Of a stretch of 64,000 nucleotides of DNA, positions 45,201 through 55,089 are shown piece after piece. Numbering within the stretch: position 1 is the stretch's first letter; every line of letters starts with the position of its first letter. Both the position numbers and the translations under genes were made by a program. A model generated the notes under the pieces. The model saw only the letters and a list, made by a program, of their open reading frames with translations, ran no database searches and was not told the origin of the DNA. This DNA comes from Aptenodytes patagonicus (Eukaryota > Chordata > Aves > Sphenisciformes > Spheniscidae): the NCBI RefSeq assembly GCF_965638725.1, contig NC_134976.1, forward strand, positions 1 to 64,000. Direction: 5' to 3'.

Positions 45201-45601
45201 CAATGCAGAGAGAGCAGAGCAGAACCCTGCGGCAGGGCTACAATCTCCGCAGCCGCTTCGTGGAGATCACAGACTACCACCGCTCAGCAAAGAGGAGGAG
45301 GAGGTGGAGAGCAAGTCTTCCACGTTGTGACGGAGCCCCAAGGGATGACGGAGCTCCAGGGCCCTCCAACGGCAGCTCCAAGTGGGCTCCCACACGCAGG
45401 GCTGCTCAGGAACAAACTCTGCCGAGGCAGAGAGAGCGGAGCAGATCCCCGCGACGGGGCCATGATTTCTGCAGCCGGTTTGTGGACACCACAGACTATG
45501 ACCCCTCAGCAGGGAGGAGGAGGAGTAGGGTTTCAGCGCCCCAGAGATGCACGTCGGACAAACACTCAGGGCGCTGCGGTGGTGACGGGGGCAGATTGTG
45601 A
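39208..45601 (+). CDS. USP42-like ubiquitin carboxyl-terminal hydrolase, copy 1
   Basis: Cysteine-protease deubiquitinase of the USP36/USP42 group. Exons: 39208-39232, 39836-40036, 40488-40598, 40674-40776, 40941-41008, 41170-41240, 41800-41882, 42133-42244, 42516-42656, 42869-42969, 43752-43887, 44189-45601; all GT/AG with phases closing to 854 aa. The start ATG has good context (GCGATGG), follows in-frame stops at 39121 and 39136, and joins in frame to LAEGMAPPQ. The USP domain spans residues 40-340: GNTCF with Cys48, [20 protein letters not shown] and CFKCSKC zinc-finger cysteines, DAGHYF with His299, and SNG with Asn308. The last exon (385-854) is Arg/Ser-rich with 74-residue repeats and RRRRW clusters, plausibly nuclear or nucleolar; it replaces the longer basic tail of USP42 (about 1300 aa). 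A possible poly(A) signal ATTAAA is at 45926-45931. USP17-type genes are the alternative; the flanking [13 protein letters not shown] favours USP42. Confidence 0.92.
43225..43551 (+). mobile_element. CR1 LINE 3' fragment in USP intron (unit 1)
   Basis: Decayed CR1 3' end: GTGATAGGACGAGGGGTAAC, GGTTGCCCAGAGAAGTTGTG, ending ATTCTACGATTCTATG. It lies between USP exons 42869-42969 and 43752-43887, same strand as the gene. Confidence 0.85.
44327..45568 (+). repeat. 222-bp coding tandem repeat in USP last exon, copy 1
   Basis: A divergent leading unit (from 44327) is followed by four full 222-bp units starting near 44549, 44771, 44993 and 45215, and a partial one from 45437. Each unit encodes 74 residues: [20 protein letters not shown], a RRRRW cluster, [20 protein letters not shown], then EQTLPxQRE. 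Units 1 and 2 appear identical over a full period, so their duplication is very recent. Units 3 and 4 differ by several residues. Confidence 0.95.
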
Positions 45602-46099
45602 CCCTGGATGGGGGAGGAGCACAGCATCTGACTCCTGCAGCGCCGGAGAGGAGGAGGACGAAGAATCCAGGAAGCACCAAAACTGGCCCCAGCAGGGACC
45701 AAGCTGCACAAAGGGCACCAGCAGCGCACCCTGTCCCTCCTCCCAGTACTGCCTCTGGCCAGGAAGAGCTCAGAGAGACCTTCCAGAGACTTGGACAGCT
45801 CTGCCGGCTAGCCCGTCTGCCCACAGGCCCCTCGAGGAAGAGCTTTCATCCCTGTTCAGCTGTTGGGATCGCCTTGCAAAAACAACACACGTTTGGTACC
45901 AACAGGCAGAAAAGCCAAAGCCAGAATTAAAAACACTTGTTGGCCTCGCGTATATCATTCATGGGGTGTTTTCTTCTCTGTAGGTGTTGGGAAATACCCA
46001 GTGTGGGAGGTGTATGTCTCGGGATTTTGAAAGCTGTGTGCTTGCATATGCCCATCTTGCAATCTCTTCTTTTTAAATACGGAGTTCAAGTCACTCAAA

Positions 46100-46400
46100 C
46101 AGAAATGGGCTGGATGAGCCGACAGCGAGCGGGACTGAAACGGGCTGAATGGCCGGGCCCAGAGGGTGCTGCTCAGTGGCACCAAGTCTAGTGCGAGGCA
46201 AGTAACTAGCGGTGTCGCCCAGGGGTCAGTACTGGGTCCGATCCTGTTTAACATCTTCCTTAATTAATGGCCTGGATGACGGGGCAGAGTGCACCCTCAG
46301 CAAGTTGGCCGATGACACCAGACTGGGAGGAGTGGCGCTTAGGCCAGGGGGCCGTGCTGCCATCCCGAGGCACCTGGGCAGGCTGGAGAGATGTTCTGTC
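46100..46400 (+). mobile_element. CR1 LINE RT fragment downstream of USP copy 1
   Basis: Recognisable CR1 phrases in broken frames: GAATGGCCGGGCCCAGAGGG (the DGRAQRV region), GTGTCGCCCAGGGGTCAGTA (GVPQGSVLG) and GCAAGTTGGCCGATGACACC (SKFADDT). It is truncated at both ends. Confidence 0.8.
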
Positions 46401-46429
46401 GTCCTCACACCGGCTCATCACCCAGTGCG

Positions 46430-46870
46430 CAACACAAATTTACACACCGAGGCGAGGTATTTCCATTTCTTTTAGTCCAGTTGGCGCAAAGGAGGGAGCT
46501 AGGTGGTAGCCCGCAAAAGACTAGCTCCCCGATTATCAAAACTTCACACTATTTATATTCTGCCTCCGACTGGTCAAACGATTCTCTCGCCTCTTATGCT
46601 AATTAGTCCGCATGCTCAGTCTTTCTCTTCTTTTGGGTCGGAAGGTTTCTTGAGTCGGTGGACCGTGAGTCAGTGGTCGTGATCTCCTCTTGTCGGAATT
46701 AACTCTCCTTCACCTTTAGTTTCATGCTTCAGCTGTTGCAGCCAAATTCCTGTGGTTTTGCTGATAAAACAAGATATCTCCTAACAGCCTGATTTATACA
46801 AGCCAGGATGCCCGGTTTGTCCAGGATGTTTCTGATTTATCTCCCTTGGGATTAGATGCCATGCCAAGAA
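46430..46870. mobile_element. Possible second-family LTR fragment (unit 1)
   Basis: Non-coding stretch with LTR-like composition: ACTATTTATATTCTGCCTCC, CTTATGCTAATTAGTCCGC and GATAAAACAAGATATCTCC. It resembles avian class II-type LTRs from memory, but no boundaries or target duplications were found. Unit 2 equivalent is 62103-62543. Confidence 0.3.
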
Positions 46871-46946
46871 TTTACTTCAAACCTCCCCAACCTTGAATAG
46901 CTAACAAAGCACTGGAGAAAATGATTGCAACATTAATCAATGGCAG

Positions 46947-47501
46947 TGTCCTGCTTTCGGCAGGGATAGAGTTAGTTTCCTTCCTGGTAGCTGGTACGGT
47001 GCTGTGTTTTGGATTTAGGATGAGAGCAAAGTTGATAACGCACCCATGTTTTAGTTGTTGCTAGGTAGTGCTTACACTAGCCAAGGACTTTTCAGTTTTC
47101 CATGCTTTACTGACTGAGAAGGCTGGAGGTGCACAAGAAGCTGGGAGGAGGGGGCACAGCCAAACTGGCCAAAGAAACGTTGCATACCATGTGACGTCAT
47201 GCTCAGTACATAAACTGGGGAAAGCTGGCCGGGGGGGCCGCTGCTCGGGGACTGGCTGGGCATCGGTCGGCGGGTGGTGAGCAATTGCACTGTGCATCAC
47301 TTGCTTTCTGTATTATTATTACTATTATTTTTATTTTTATTGTTATTATTATTTTATTTCCATTATTAAACTGTTTTTATCTCAACCCACGAGTTTTTCT
47401 CACTTGTGCTCTTCCAATTCTCTCCCCCATCCCACCGGGTGGGGGGGAGTGAGCGAGCGGCTGCGTGGTGCTCAGTTGCCGACTGAGGTTACACCACGAC
47501 A
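46947..47501 (+). mobile_element. ERV LTR, plus orientation (unit 1)
   Basis: 555-bp element beginning TGTCCTGCTTTCGGCAGGG and ending CACCACGACA, with TG...CA termini. It has an A/T-rich (ATT)n region at 47313-47360, then a TTTATTTCC...ATTAAACTG block. No primer-binding site follows and no polypurine tract precedes it, so it behaves as a solo LTR. It forms an inverted pair with 47778-49064 across a 276-bp spacer of unrecognised sequence. Confidence 0.8.
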
Positions 47502-47777
47502 CTCTGCCCTGCAGACCCCTCTTGGCAGCATGGCACCGCACAGGGTCATCTCTCCGTGTGCAGGGTCTAAGGAGCAGCTCAGAAAAGTCCTAACCAGAAC
47601 TGCAGCCTCAGTGCCTTCTCCAGAGTGGAGAAGTAAATTCCCACTGTCCACCCAGCTCACCAAGAGTAGAAAACTGAAAGCACAGATTCCTTCCCTTTCA
47701 GGAAAATGCAGCTTTGATGTCATCCTTGAAAGTCTCCTCGGAAATGCCTTAGAAAGGATCTGGAGCTGTTAGCAGCC

Positions 47778-49064
47778 TGTCGTGGTTTAACCTCAATCAG
47801 CAACTGAGCACCACACAGCCGCTCACTCATTCCCCCCGCCCCTGGTGGGATGGGGGAGAGAATTGGAAGAGTAGGAGTGAGAAAAACTTGTGGGTTGAGA
47901 TGAAAACAGTTTAATAATTTCAATAAAATAACAACAACAACAACAATAATAATAATGTAATAATAATAATACACAAAGCAACTGATGCACAGTGCAATTA
48001 CTCACCACCTGCCGACCACTGCCCAGCCAGTCCCCGAGCAGCAGCCCCCCCGGCCAGCTTTCCCCAGTTTATGTGCTGAGCATCGAATCATAGAATCATA
48101 GAATCATTGAGGTTGGAAAAGACCTCTAAGACCATCGAGTCCAACCATCGACCCAACACCACCATGCCCACTAAACCATGTCCCTAAGTGCCTCATCTAC
48201 TCGTCTTTTAAATACCTCCAGGGATGGGGACTCCACCACTTCCCTGGGCAGCCTGTTCCAATGTTTCACCACTCTCTCAGTAAAGAAATTTTTCCTCACG
48301 TCCAATCTAAACCTCCCCTGGCACAACTTGAGGCCATTTCCTCTCGTCCTATCGCTTGTTACTTGGGAGAAGAGACCAACACCCCCCTCGCTACAACCTC
48401 CTGTCAGGTGGTTGTAGAGAGCGATGAGGTCTCCCCTCAGCCTCCTCTTCTCCAGGCTAAACAACCCCAATTCTCTCAGCTGCTCCTCAGAAGACTTCTT
48501 CTCCAGACCCCTCACCAGCCTCGTTGCCCTTCTCTGGACACGCTCCAGCACCTCAACGTCCTTCTTGTAGTGAGGGGCCCAAAACTGAACACAGTATTCG
48601 AGGTGCGGCCTCACCAGGGCCGAGTACAGGGGCACAATCACATCCCTACTCCTGCTGGCCACACTATTTCTGATACAGGCCAGGATGCCATTGGCCGCCT
48701 TGGCCGCCTGGGCACACTGCCGGCTCATGTTCAGCCGGCTGTCGACCAACACCCCCAGGTCCTTTTCCGACAGGCAGCTTTCCAGCCACTCTTCCCCAAG
48801 CCTGTAGCGTTGCATGATGTCACATGGTATGGAATGTTTCTTTGGCCAGTTTGGCTGTGCCCCCTCCCAGCTTCTTGTGCACCTCCAGCCTTCTCAGTCG
48901 GTAGAGCATGGGAAACTCAAAAGTCCTTGGCTAGTGTAAGCACTACCTAGCAACAACTAAACCATCGGTGTGTTATCAACTTTGTTCTCCTCCTAAATCC
49001 AAAACACAGCACTGTACCAGCTACTAGGAAGGAAATTAACTCTATCCCTGCTGAAACCAGGACA
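47778..49064 (-). mobile_element. ERV LTR, minus orientation, split by CR1 (unit 1)
   Basis: The plus strand starts TGTCGTGGTTTAACC and ends GAAACCAGGACA. Removing the CR1 at 48084-48811 plus the 4-base duplicate leaves 555 bp, the same length as the LTR at 46947. On the minus strand it is directly preceded by a polypurine-like AAGGGGTGGATAT (plus 49065-49077), so it looks like the 3' LTR of a minus-strand provirus. An (AAC)n/(AAT)n microsatellite at 47930-47970 is the LTR's own A/T-rich block. Confidence 0.8.
48084..48811 (-). mobile_element. CR1 LINE inserted in the minus LTR (unit 1)
   Basis: Begins on plus with CGAATCATAGAATCATAGAA (reverse of the CR1 tail) and carries an open CR1 C-terminal frame on the minus strand of 214 codons, from [12 protein letters not shown] to [15 protein letters not shown] (48171-48815). 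It is flanked by GCAT at 48080-48083 and 48812-48815, possibly a short target duplication. It is the least decayed CR1 in the window. Confidence 0.93.
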
Positions 49065-49800
49065 ATATCCACCCCTTATTCTATACCATCTACGTCATGC
49101 TCAAGTCCCATGTTTTCCAATACATTTCCATTAATCACCACCCCTTTTCCTGGTTTGTTTGGTTGTTTGGTTTTTAATAGAAATATATACACACAGATAT
49201 CATTCCCTTAGTCTGTGGGCCATCCCTCTAAAACGTTTGGTGAGTTCATTTAGTCCATGACTTCGGGCTCCATCTGTCGTAATAATCTTCCAGGGCAGGA
49301 AAAATGGAGATGGTATGTGGTGTTGGATTGTGTCATGTGGAAGTCAGTCCTGGTACCATCATCACTGTGCTTTGCTTGGCTTCATCGAGGTTTATTCTTC
49401 ATTAGTCTGGGTGATTCTTATTGTAATATCATTAGTATGGCATATAATATTATGTAGCACTTAACATCACATAATTCAGATCATTGGCTATTCTCACCCA
49501 CAATCAAATCCCCTTGAGGTACACATCAGACTTCCCCATCCATCCGCGTTATCCACCAAGTGCACCCAGGTCCTTGAGCAAAAGCAATCCCACGGATGGG
49601 TTTGCCTTTGCCTGGGGCAGGAATAACCCAAACCGTTTTCCCCAACATATTTTTTATGTGCACTACAGGGACTTTCTTCCCATCTACAGTACGTAAAAGT
49701 TCTGACTGGGCAGGGCCAGCTCGATTGGCAGATCCCCTCGTGCTGACTAACCAGGTGGCCTTTGCTAAATGTGTGTCCCAATGTTTGAATGTCCCGCCAC
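49065..49800 (-). mobile_element. ERV internal fragment 5' of the minus LTR
   Basis: Just upstream (minus sense) of the 3' LTR. A minus frame from about 49804 to 49500 includes HLAKATWLV, RTVDGKKVPVVHIKN and GKTVWVIPAPGKGKPIRGIA, reminiscent of the C-terminal end of a retroviral pol or late internal region. The remainder toward 49065 is A/T-rich noncoding sequence. It is truncated and has no complete gene. Assignment rests on position next to the polypurine tract plus weak resemblance; this segment of unit 2 lies beyond the window. Confidence 0.5.
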
Positions 49801-50124
49801 CCACTCATTCTCTCTTTGCAGGACACGGCGGTGGGCATGGAGGACTCTCCAGAGGACAGCAACTCCTCCGCAACAGCCAGCACCAGCCAGCTAACCTGGG
49901 CAGGTGCAAGGGAGGCATCTGCAAGCTGGCCGTGCCCCATCTGGCCAGGCAGGCTCAGCATCGCTGCCTGTGTGGGTTTCTACTTGCATCGCTGCTTCTT
50001 GGGCTGTTACCAGAATGGATTTCCAAACAGAAGCTTCTTTCTAAACATAAGTCCTGCCTGCAAGTTTTCCAGTCAATCCCTTCCCAATAAACTCATCGGA
50101 GTGCCTTCCATTATCAGAAACTGA
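49800..50124 (+). pseudogene. Relict start of a USP last exon fused to other sequence
   Basis: CTCTCTTTGCAG, then GACACGGCGGTGGGCATGGA and about 45 further bases closely match the acceptor and first 60-70 bases of USP last exon 44189 ([15 protein letters not shown] becomes [15 protein letters not shown]). After about 49870 the similarity stops, but the frame stays open to a stop at 50122-50124. An AATAAA is at 50087. No USP exons precede it. It is either a leftover from a rearranged further copy or an alternative 3' exon of copy 1. Confidence 0.6.
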
Positions 50125-53100
50125 TGGTATAATAAATGTGGACCTACCTCTACTAATAGAGGGATTTTTATCCCCACTGTCACAAGGTGCCCCTCAATTC
50201 CCTGCACCTGCACTTGACTTTCCCACGGTTTTAGTACCTTCCCACTGAATGCAGATCCCGCAAGGACAGTCGGGTGAACTCACCCAGTGCCGGCTGTGTC
50301 GCATGCGGTAGCCACGCTCACCAGGTTGGGAACCCACAGAGTCCCATCTGACTCACCAAATCGTTACCGAAATGGATTTGCTTGCATTTTTCTTCTCTTC
50401 TACTTCATGTGTGGGTACAGGAAGGAAGGCAGCAGTCCTACACACTTGCTAAAACCACTTTTTGTTGCAGTCCATAAAGGTGCACCTCAGCTGGGAGCCC
50501 GAGAAGGACCCTGTGTTATACTTCTTGATTCCTTAGATGCGATCTTAAAGCTACTCATTCACTTGTACAAGCTAAAAAACCTCTTGGCTTTGGCCATGAC
50601 ATCGCCTGTTACCATTCACTTCCGAGTATTTGTTCACACGAACCCCCCGTGCAAACACGCCTAATGCATATTTATCAGCTGAGGTTTCACTATTTTGTTG
50701 CAACTTTGCCGCTTTCAGCCGGTTTCCGTCTGGTTTCTTCTAACAATAGACCCACTTGTATAGGCCAGGTCACTGTCGGTCAAGTTCTCTTGCGCATGTC
50801 TTCGAAGCCATCTTTACAGAGGAGCTTTTTCGTACGTAACACAGTCTGCTGGTCAGCTTTGTCAGCAGGGCTAGTTCAAAGCCTACGCTGCAGGATGCAA
50901 TCAGGGGGAAATGCGCGGGTGGAGCCTTCTGTGTTGCTTACCCTTTGATTTCAGTGCCGTCCTCCAGTCTGAATCTTGCAGTGTTTTTGCTGAGGCATAA
51001 AAGTTAAATGGAGCGAGCAGATCTTCCTCACCCACACACGCACCTCCACCCCAGCTCAAGGCAAAGGCACAAAATCTCTGGGGGTGCGTTGTTTTATTGA
51101 ACGTGTACCAGCTACCCAGCATCAGGGGAGTTGCGTACAGCGAACAGCTGCAGGTGCCTGGGGCTTGACCAGCATCGCCTGGAAGGGAAAAAGGGGAAAA
51201 AGGTGACCGTGGGGACTTGCTATCAGTTCATCTGGGTCCCTGTTGCCCTGCACGCCCCCCTAAGCCAAACGCCATTTCTGAACAGTCACTCTGCGTCTCC
51301 CTCTGTCCCCTTTTGGTCAGGGCTGTCATGCGACACTACGGGGACAGAGAGGTTCTTCTGGGGATCCGGGGCAGAATGATGATGGCACTAAGTCATAGTT
51401 ACAGTTAAAGATTTATTTTTTAACAGAATTTAATGATCAGCGTAGCATAGGATTTCATGATCAGAGCAGCACAGGATTTCTATAAGCAGCATTGGCGTAG
51501 CACAGTTTTATAAGTAGCGTAGCACCGAATTTTATAGCACAGCTTAGCTTATGGTTCCTAATCACCTGGACCCACTGCAGATCGGGTCACATCTTAATAC
51601 TTGGCTTGCCATGTCAATATAACAATCATAACCTAGACTCAAACCACATAAAAGAATACGAGTCGCCCTCTCAGTCCTTGGAGGAAGCAGACTGCTTGAT
51701 TTTATAGGCAGTGCTCTGTGTGCTGCTGCGCTTCCCTGTTCTGGGATGGGGTCATCACAACCTGGTTGGCCTGGTGCCCAGGACCTTCATGGCCCGTAAG
51801 GAGGGAAGAAGTCAGCCTGGCGCCCAGGAACCTTGAGGCCGATAGGGAGGGGGAGAAGAAGGCTGCCTGGTGCACAGGACCTTCAGGGCCTGAGGAGGAG
51901 GGGAAAGGGGACTGACACGCGTTTGCCTCACAAAACAGCATTCGTTAAGCTAACCATATTACCAGGGGTCAGGAGCAGGAGGTACCGGTCACAAGTGCAA
52001 TTGTTTATTGCCTCCATCAGATGGTTCCTGAAGTGCTGGGATGGCAGCAATGCAGGGCCCAAATACCAGGTTAGGCGGGAGGCCACTGGTGACCTGGATT
52101 GGATGGGGAGGGACAGCGGGGGGACAGGCTGGGGGCAGCAGGACAGCAGAAGAGTTTTCTTTGGTGAACGTATTCAGCATCTGCTGTCCTTACCCCATCA
52201 CTGAGCAGGGCGAGGCATGAGTGTTGTCTTTTCACTGTGCGCTTTGCCAGCAGCCCTGCTGCAGCCAGGAGACAAGGTCATCAAAGAGGGAGAAGACGTA
52301 AGGCGGATCAGGCAGCCCACAGGCTACTACATCTCATCAGGCGCTGATGATCCGTCTCCTGTGAGCACACTGAGATCAAGAGCAGCACCTGCAAACCAGG
52401 CCAAAGAGGTGGAAAGGAGGTTTGTTGAAAGAGGGCTGAAGAGCAGCCCCCTCCTGCTGCCCTGTTGTGGATCGCTCCTCTGTGCTCGGTCCCCACGGCA
52501 TCGGAGGCGGTGCTGAGGTGCTGGAGTGAAACGTTAGGGTGCTGCAAAGGAGCAGGCAGTGACGGCCAAGAGGCAGATCCTCTCCTCGGCTGCACAGTCA
52601 CGCCTGTGTTTAGCAAAGTCGTTGGTTTCCAGCGGTGCCAGGGAACAGTTTGCGGTGCCTGGCAGGAGCATCACAGACTAGTTGGGTCTCCTTCTGTGCT
52701 CTGAACTTGCAGAGAGCTACAGAGGTGACAAAACTTCTTGGCCAGGAAGACCCTCCTCAGGTGACCCAACGCGTGTTTGAAATCCACCTAGAGAGTATTG
52801 ATCCTTGTAGAAGAGAGACGATCCCAAAGCATCAAGTTTGGATCGCTGCAACAGCTTTGGGAGTAAAAAACGATGGCAAAGTTAGAGCATTTCCGTTTTT
52901 GTTTCTCTCAGTCAAAGCATTGTCAGATACCACAGTGATGGGCAATGTATCAGGTCTGAAGACAGCCTCCTAAGTTGGCGTTTCCGATGTCCATAATGTC
53001 TAATGAGGACAGACACAGTCTGCACAGGCCTGACATAGCTTCCTAGAGCCTGGAAGCCCTGGCAGCTGGCTCTGGTCAGGCTCCTTGTTGCCTTTACTAA

Positions 53101-53492
53101 TAATAGCAACGAAATACATATATTTTTTTTAATCTTTCTTTTTTTTTTCCTTTTTTTTTTTTTTCCCCCACCAGGCACCTTCACAGGAATAATAGTAAAA
53201 AGTGAAATAAGAAAAAACTCTGGCCAGGTCACCTGATGGATAAGATGCCTTCCATAAAAGGAGCCCCTCGGGGCTCAGGCATTCTTCAGCCACGTTCACC
53301 TGACCAAGCCCGCCTGCTGTGGCATTTTGTGAAGGGCAATGAACGTCACGCTGCCCAAGCACAAGAGCTGTAGCTGAAGTGTGTGAGTGAGGAGCGGGCA
53401 GCAAAGGCACACCCTGCTCGACATCCAGCTGCCAGGATCCTCTGCTTCCCTGGGTAGCATCGGGCGCTGCCAGCTCCTGAGCCCTGACCCCG

Positions 53493-53857
53493 TGTCGTGG
53501 TTTAACCCCAGGAGGCAGCTCAGCACCACACAGACGCTCACTCACTCCCCCCCCACCACCGATGGGATAGGGGAGAGAATCAGAAGGGTAAAAGTGAGGA
53601 AACTCATGGGTTGAGATAAAGACGGTTTAATAATTCAAGCAAAAGCCGCGCACGCAAGCCAAGCAAAATAGGGAATTCCTTCACCACTTCCCATTGGCAG
53701 GCAGGTGTTCAGCCATCTCCAGGAAAGCAGGGCTCCATCACGTCTAACGGAGACTTGGGAAGACAAAACGCCATCACTCCGAACGTCTCCCCTTTCTTTT
53801 CCTTCTTCCCCCAGCTTTTATTGCTGAGCGTGACACCATGGGGTATGGAATATGAAC
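53493..53857 (-). mobile_element. ERV LTR fragment (unit 2)
   Basis: Counterpart of 37611-37975 with the same truncation point. Confidence 0.65.
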
Positions 53858-55089
53858 CTGTAAGAGACCAGGTGCTTTGCTACACGAGTCTCATGGACGC
53901 AGTCCTGGACCTGGAACAAGTGGAAAAGCAACCCTCAGCAACCCAAACGTGCCAGCCAAAGCTGTGAACAGGCACGCTTACAGCCCTGGGCAGGTTTTAT
54001 TCATCTGGCTGGTGCGGCTCCAGGAAGAAGTGGGAGCTCTGCCGGCGGACGAAGAGCCCTTTGCCAGCTGCTGGGGTCTGGGAGGTGCCCGGGCCGTGGC
54101 AGCCGTGTGGCCTCAAGGGGACACATCCCCGTGCAGGCCCGTGTCACAAAGGGGCAGTGATGTGGCACCCGCCCGGCGCTTGTGACCTCACCTGGCCAGG
54201 GCTTGGGATCCCGAAAAGCGGGCCAGCGAAAGGTAGTTGGGCTGAGCCGGCCTTCGGGATAACTCGGCTCCTTCCCTTGCTACTTGCGTGCCTACTTTTT
54301 TCCAAGCATTTATCATTTACTGCCCACTTCGCCTCACCTTCCATCCTCTTTCAAAGGTAATTCTGAGTCGACTTTCGGGACAGATCATAGAGTAGGTAGA
54401 CTGGGATAAAAGTATAGGCTGGTCTATACCTTCTGAGCTCTAGGCTGAGCTATTTACACCTCTGTAGGCTGGCCAGATATGCGCTGTGGGTAGAGTTCCT
54501 ATTTGCTAATTCTTATTTCTTTACCGTATGCTAGGATAGGTAAGTAGCGGGGGTGGTAGTGTAGTCTGAGGCCTTGGGCTCAGCCTAGAATGCCAAGAAG
54601 CCCACCCTGACTGACGTGGTAGGAAGGGAGACAGAAAAGGAGCACAGCAAAGGCAGCCGCTAAAGTAGCGGCCGAAAGCTGGTCACCCCTGCGTACAAGG
54701 TGGGCAGACGTGAGCTGGAGAGCCAGAGGGCTCTGCCGCTAATGCTAGCCACAGATCTGCAGCAGGTCCTCTTCAGAGAAGGTGACACGCAATGCAGTCT
54801 TTCAAAAGGGCCTTGGTAATTGCTGTCAATCGGAGTCCTGTGACAGGGACACTAGGGCCATCAGCCTGCAGCTCTGCAGCAGTTCCGCTCCAGTTTCAGT
54901 ACCACTGAAACACTTTTGATGGTGGATGCTGTTCTGTGGGTTGTGTTTGGGGTTTTTTTTTTAATCCTTTTGTTGAGCTACAATTATTTCTTTGCCATCA
55001 GGTGACGGGATTGGCACTGATCTCTTTCTGGAGTGCGTCCTGACATCCTTTGTCATCCAAAGCTGTCCCCTCTGTTCCCGAGAGGAGCG

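Larger units (their letters stand above)
34375..50284 (+). repeat. Tandem segmental duplication, unit 1 (about 15.9 kb)
   Basis: From the first base after the gap, the sequence matches 50285 onward almost base for base. Offsets are 15,910 at the start, 15,882 at the USP start codon, 15,895 at the last exon, and 15,673 after the 222-bp repeat difference. Differences are scattered single bases and small indels, such as about 26 bp around 36003-36045 missing in unit 2. The unit contains a USP42-like gene, CR1 pieces and LTRs. Its left edge is hidden in the gap. Confidence 0.95.

Noticed and set aside
39208..45601. Assignment as USP17-like or USP36
   Set aside because: The [16 protein letters not shown] lead-in, GFCMMC and KASNG.WY..D context fit USP42 better from memory, but a tree is needed, so no firm symbol is given.
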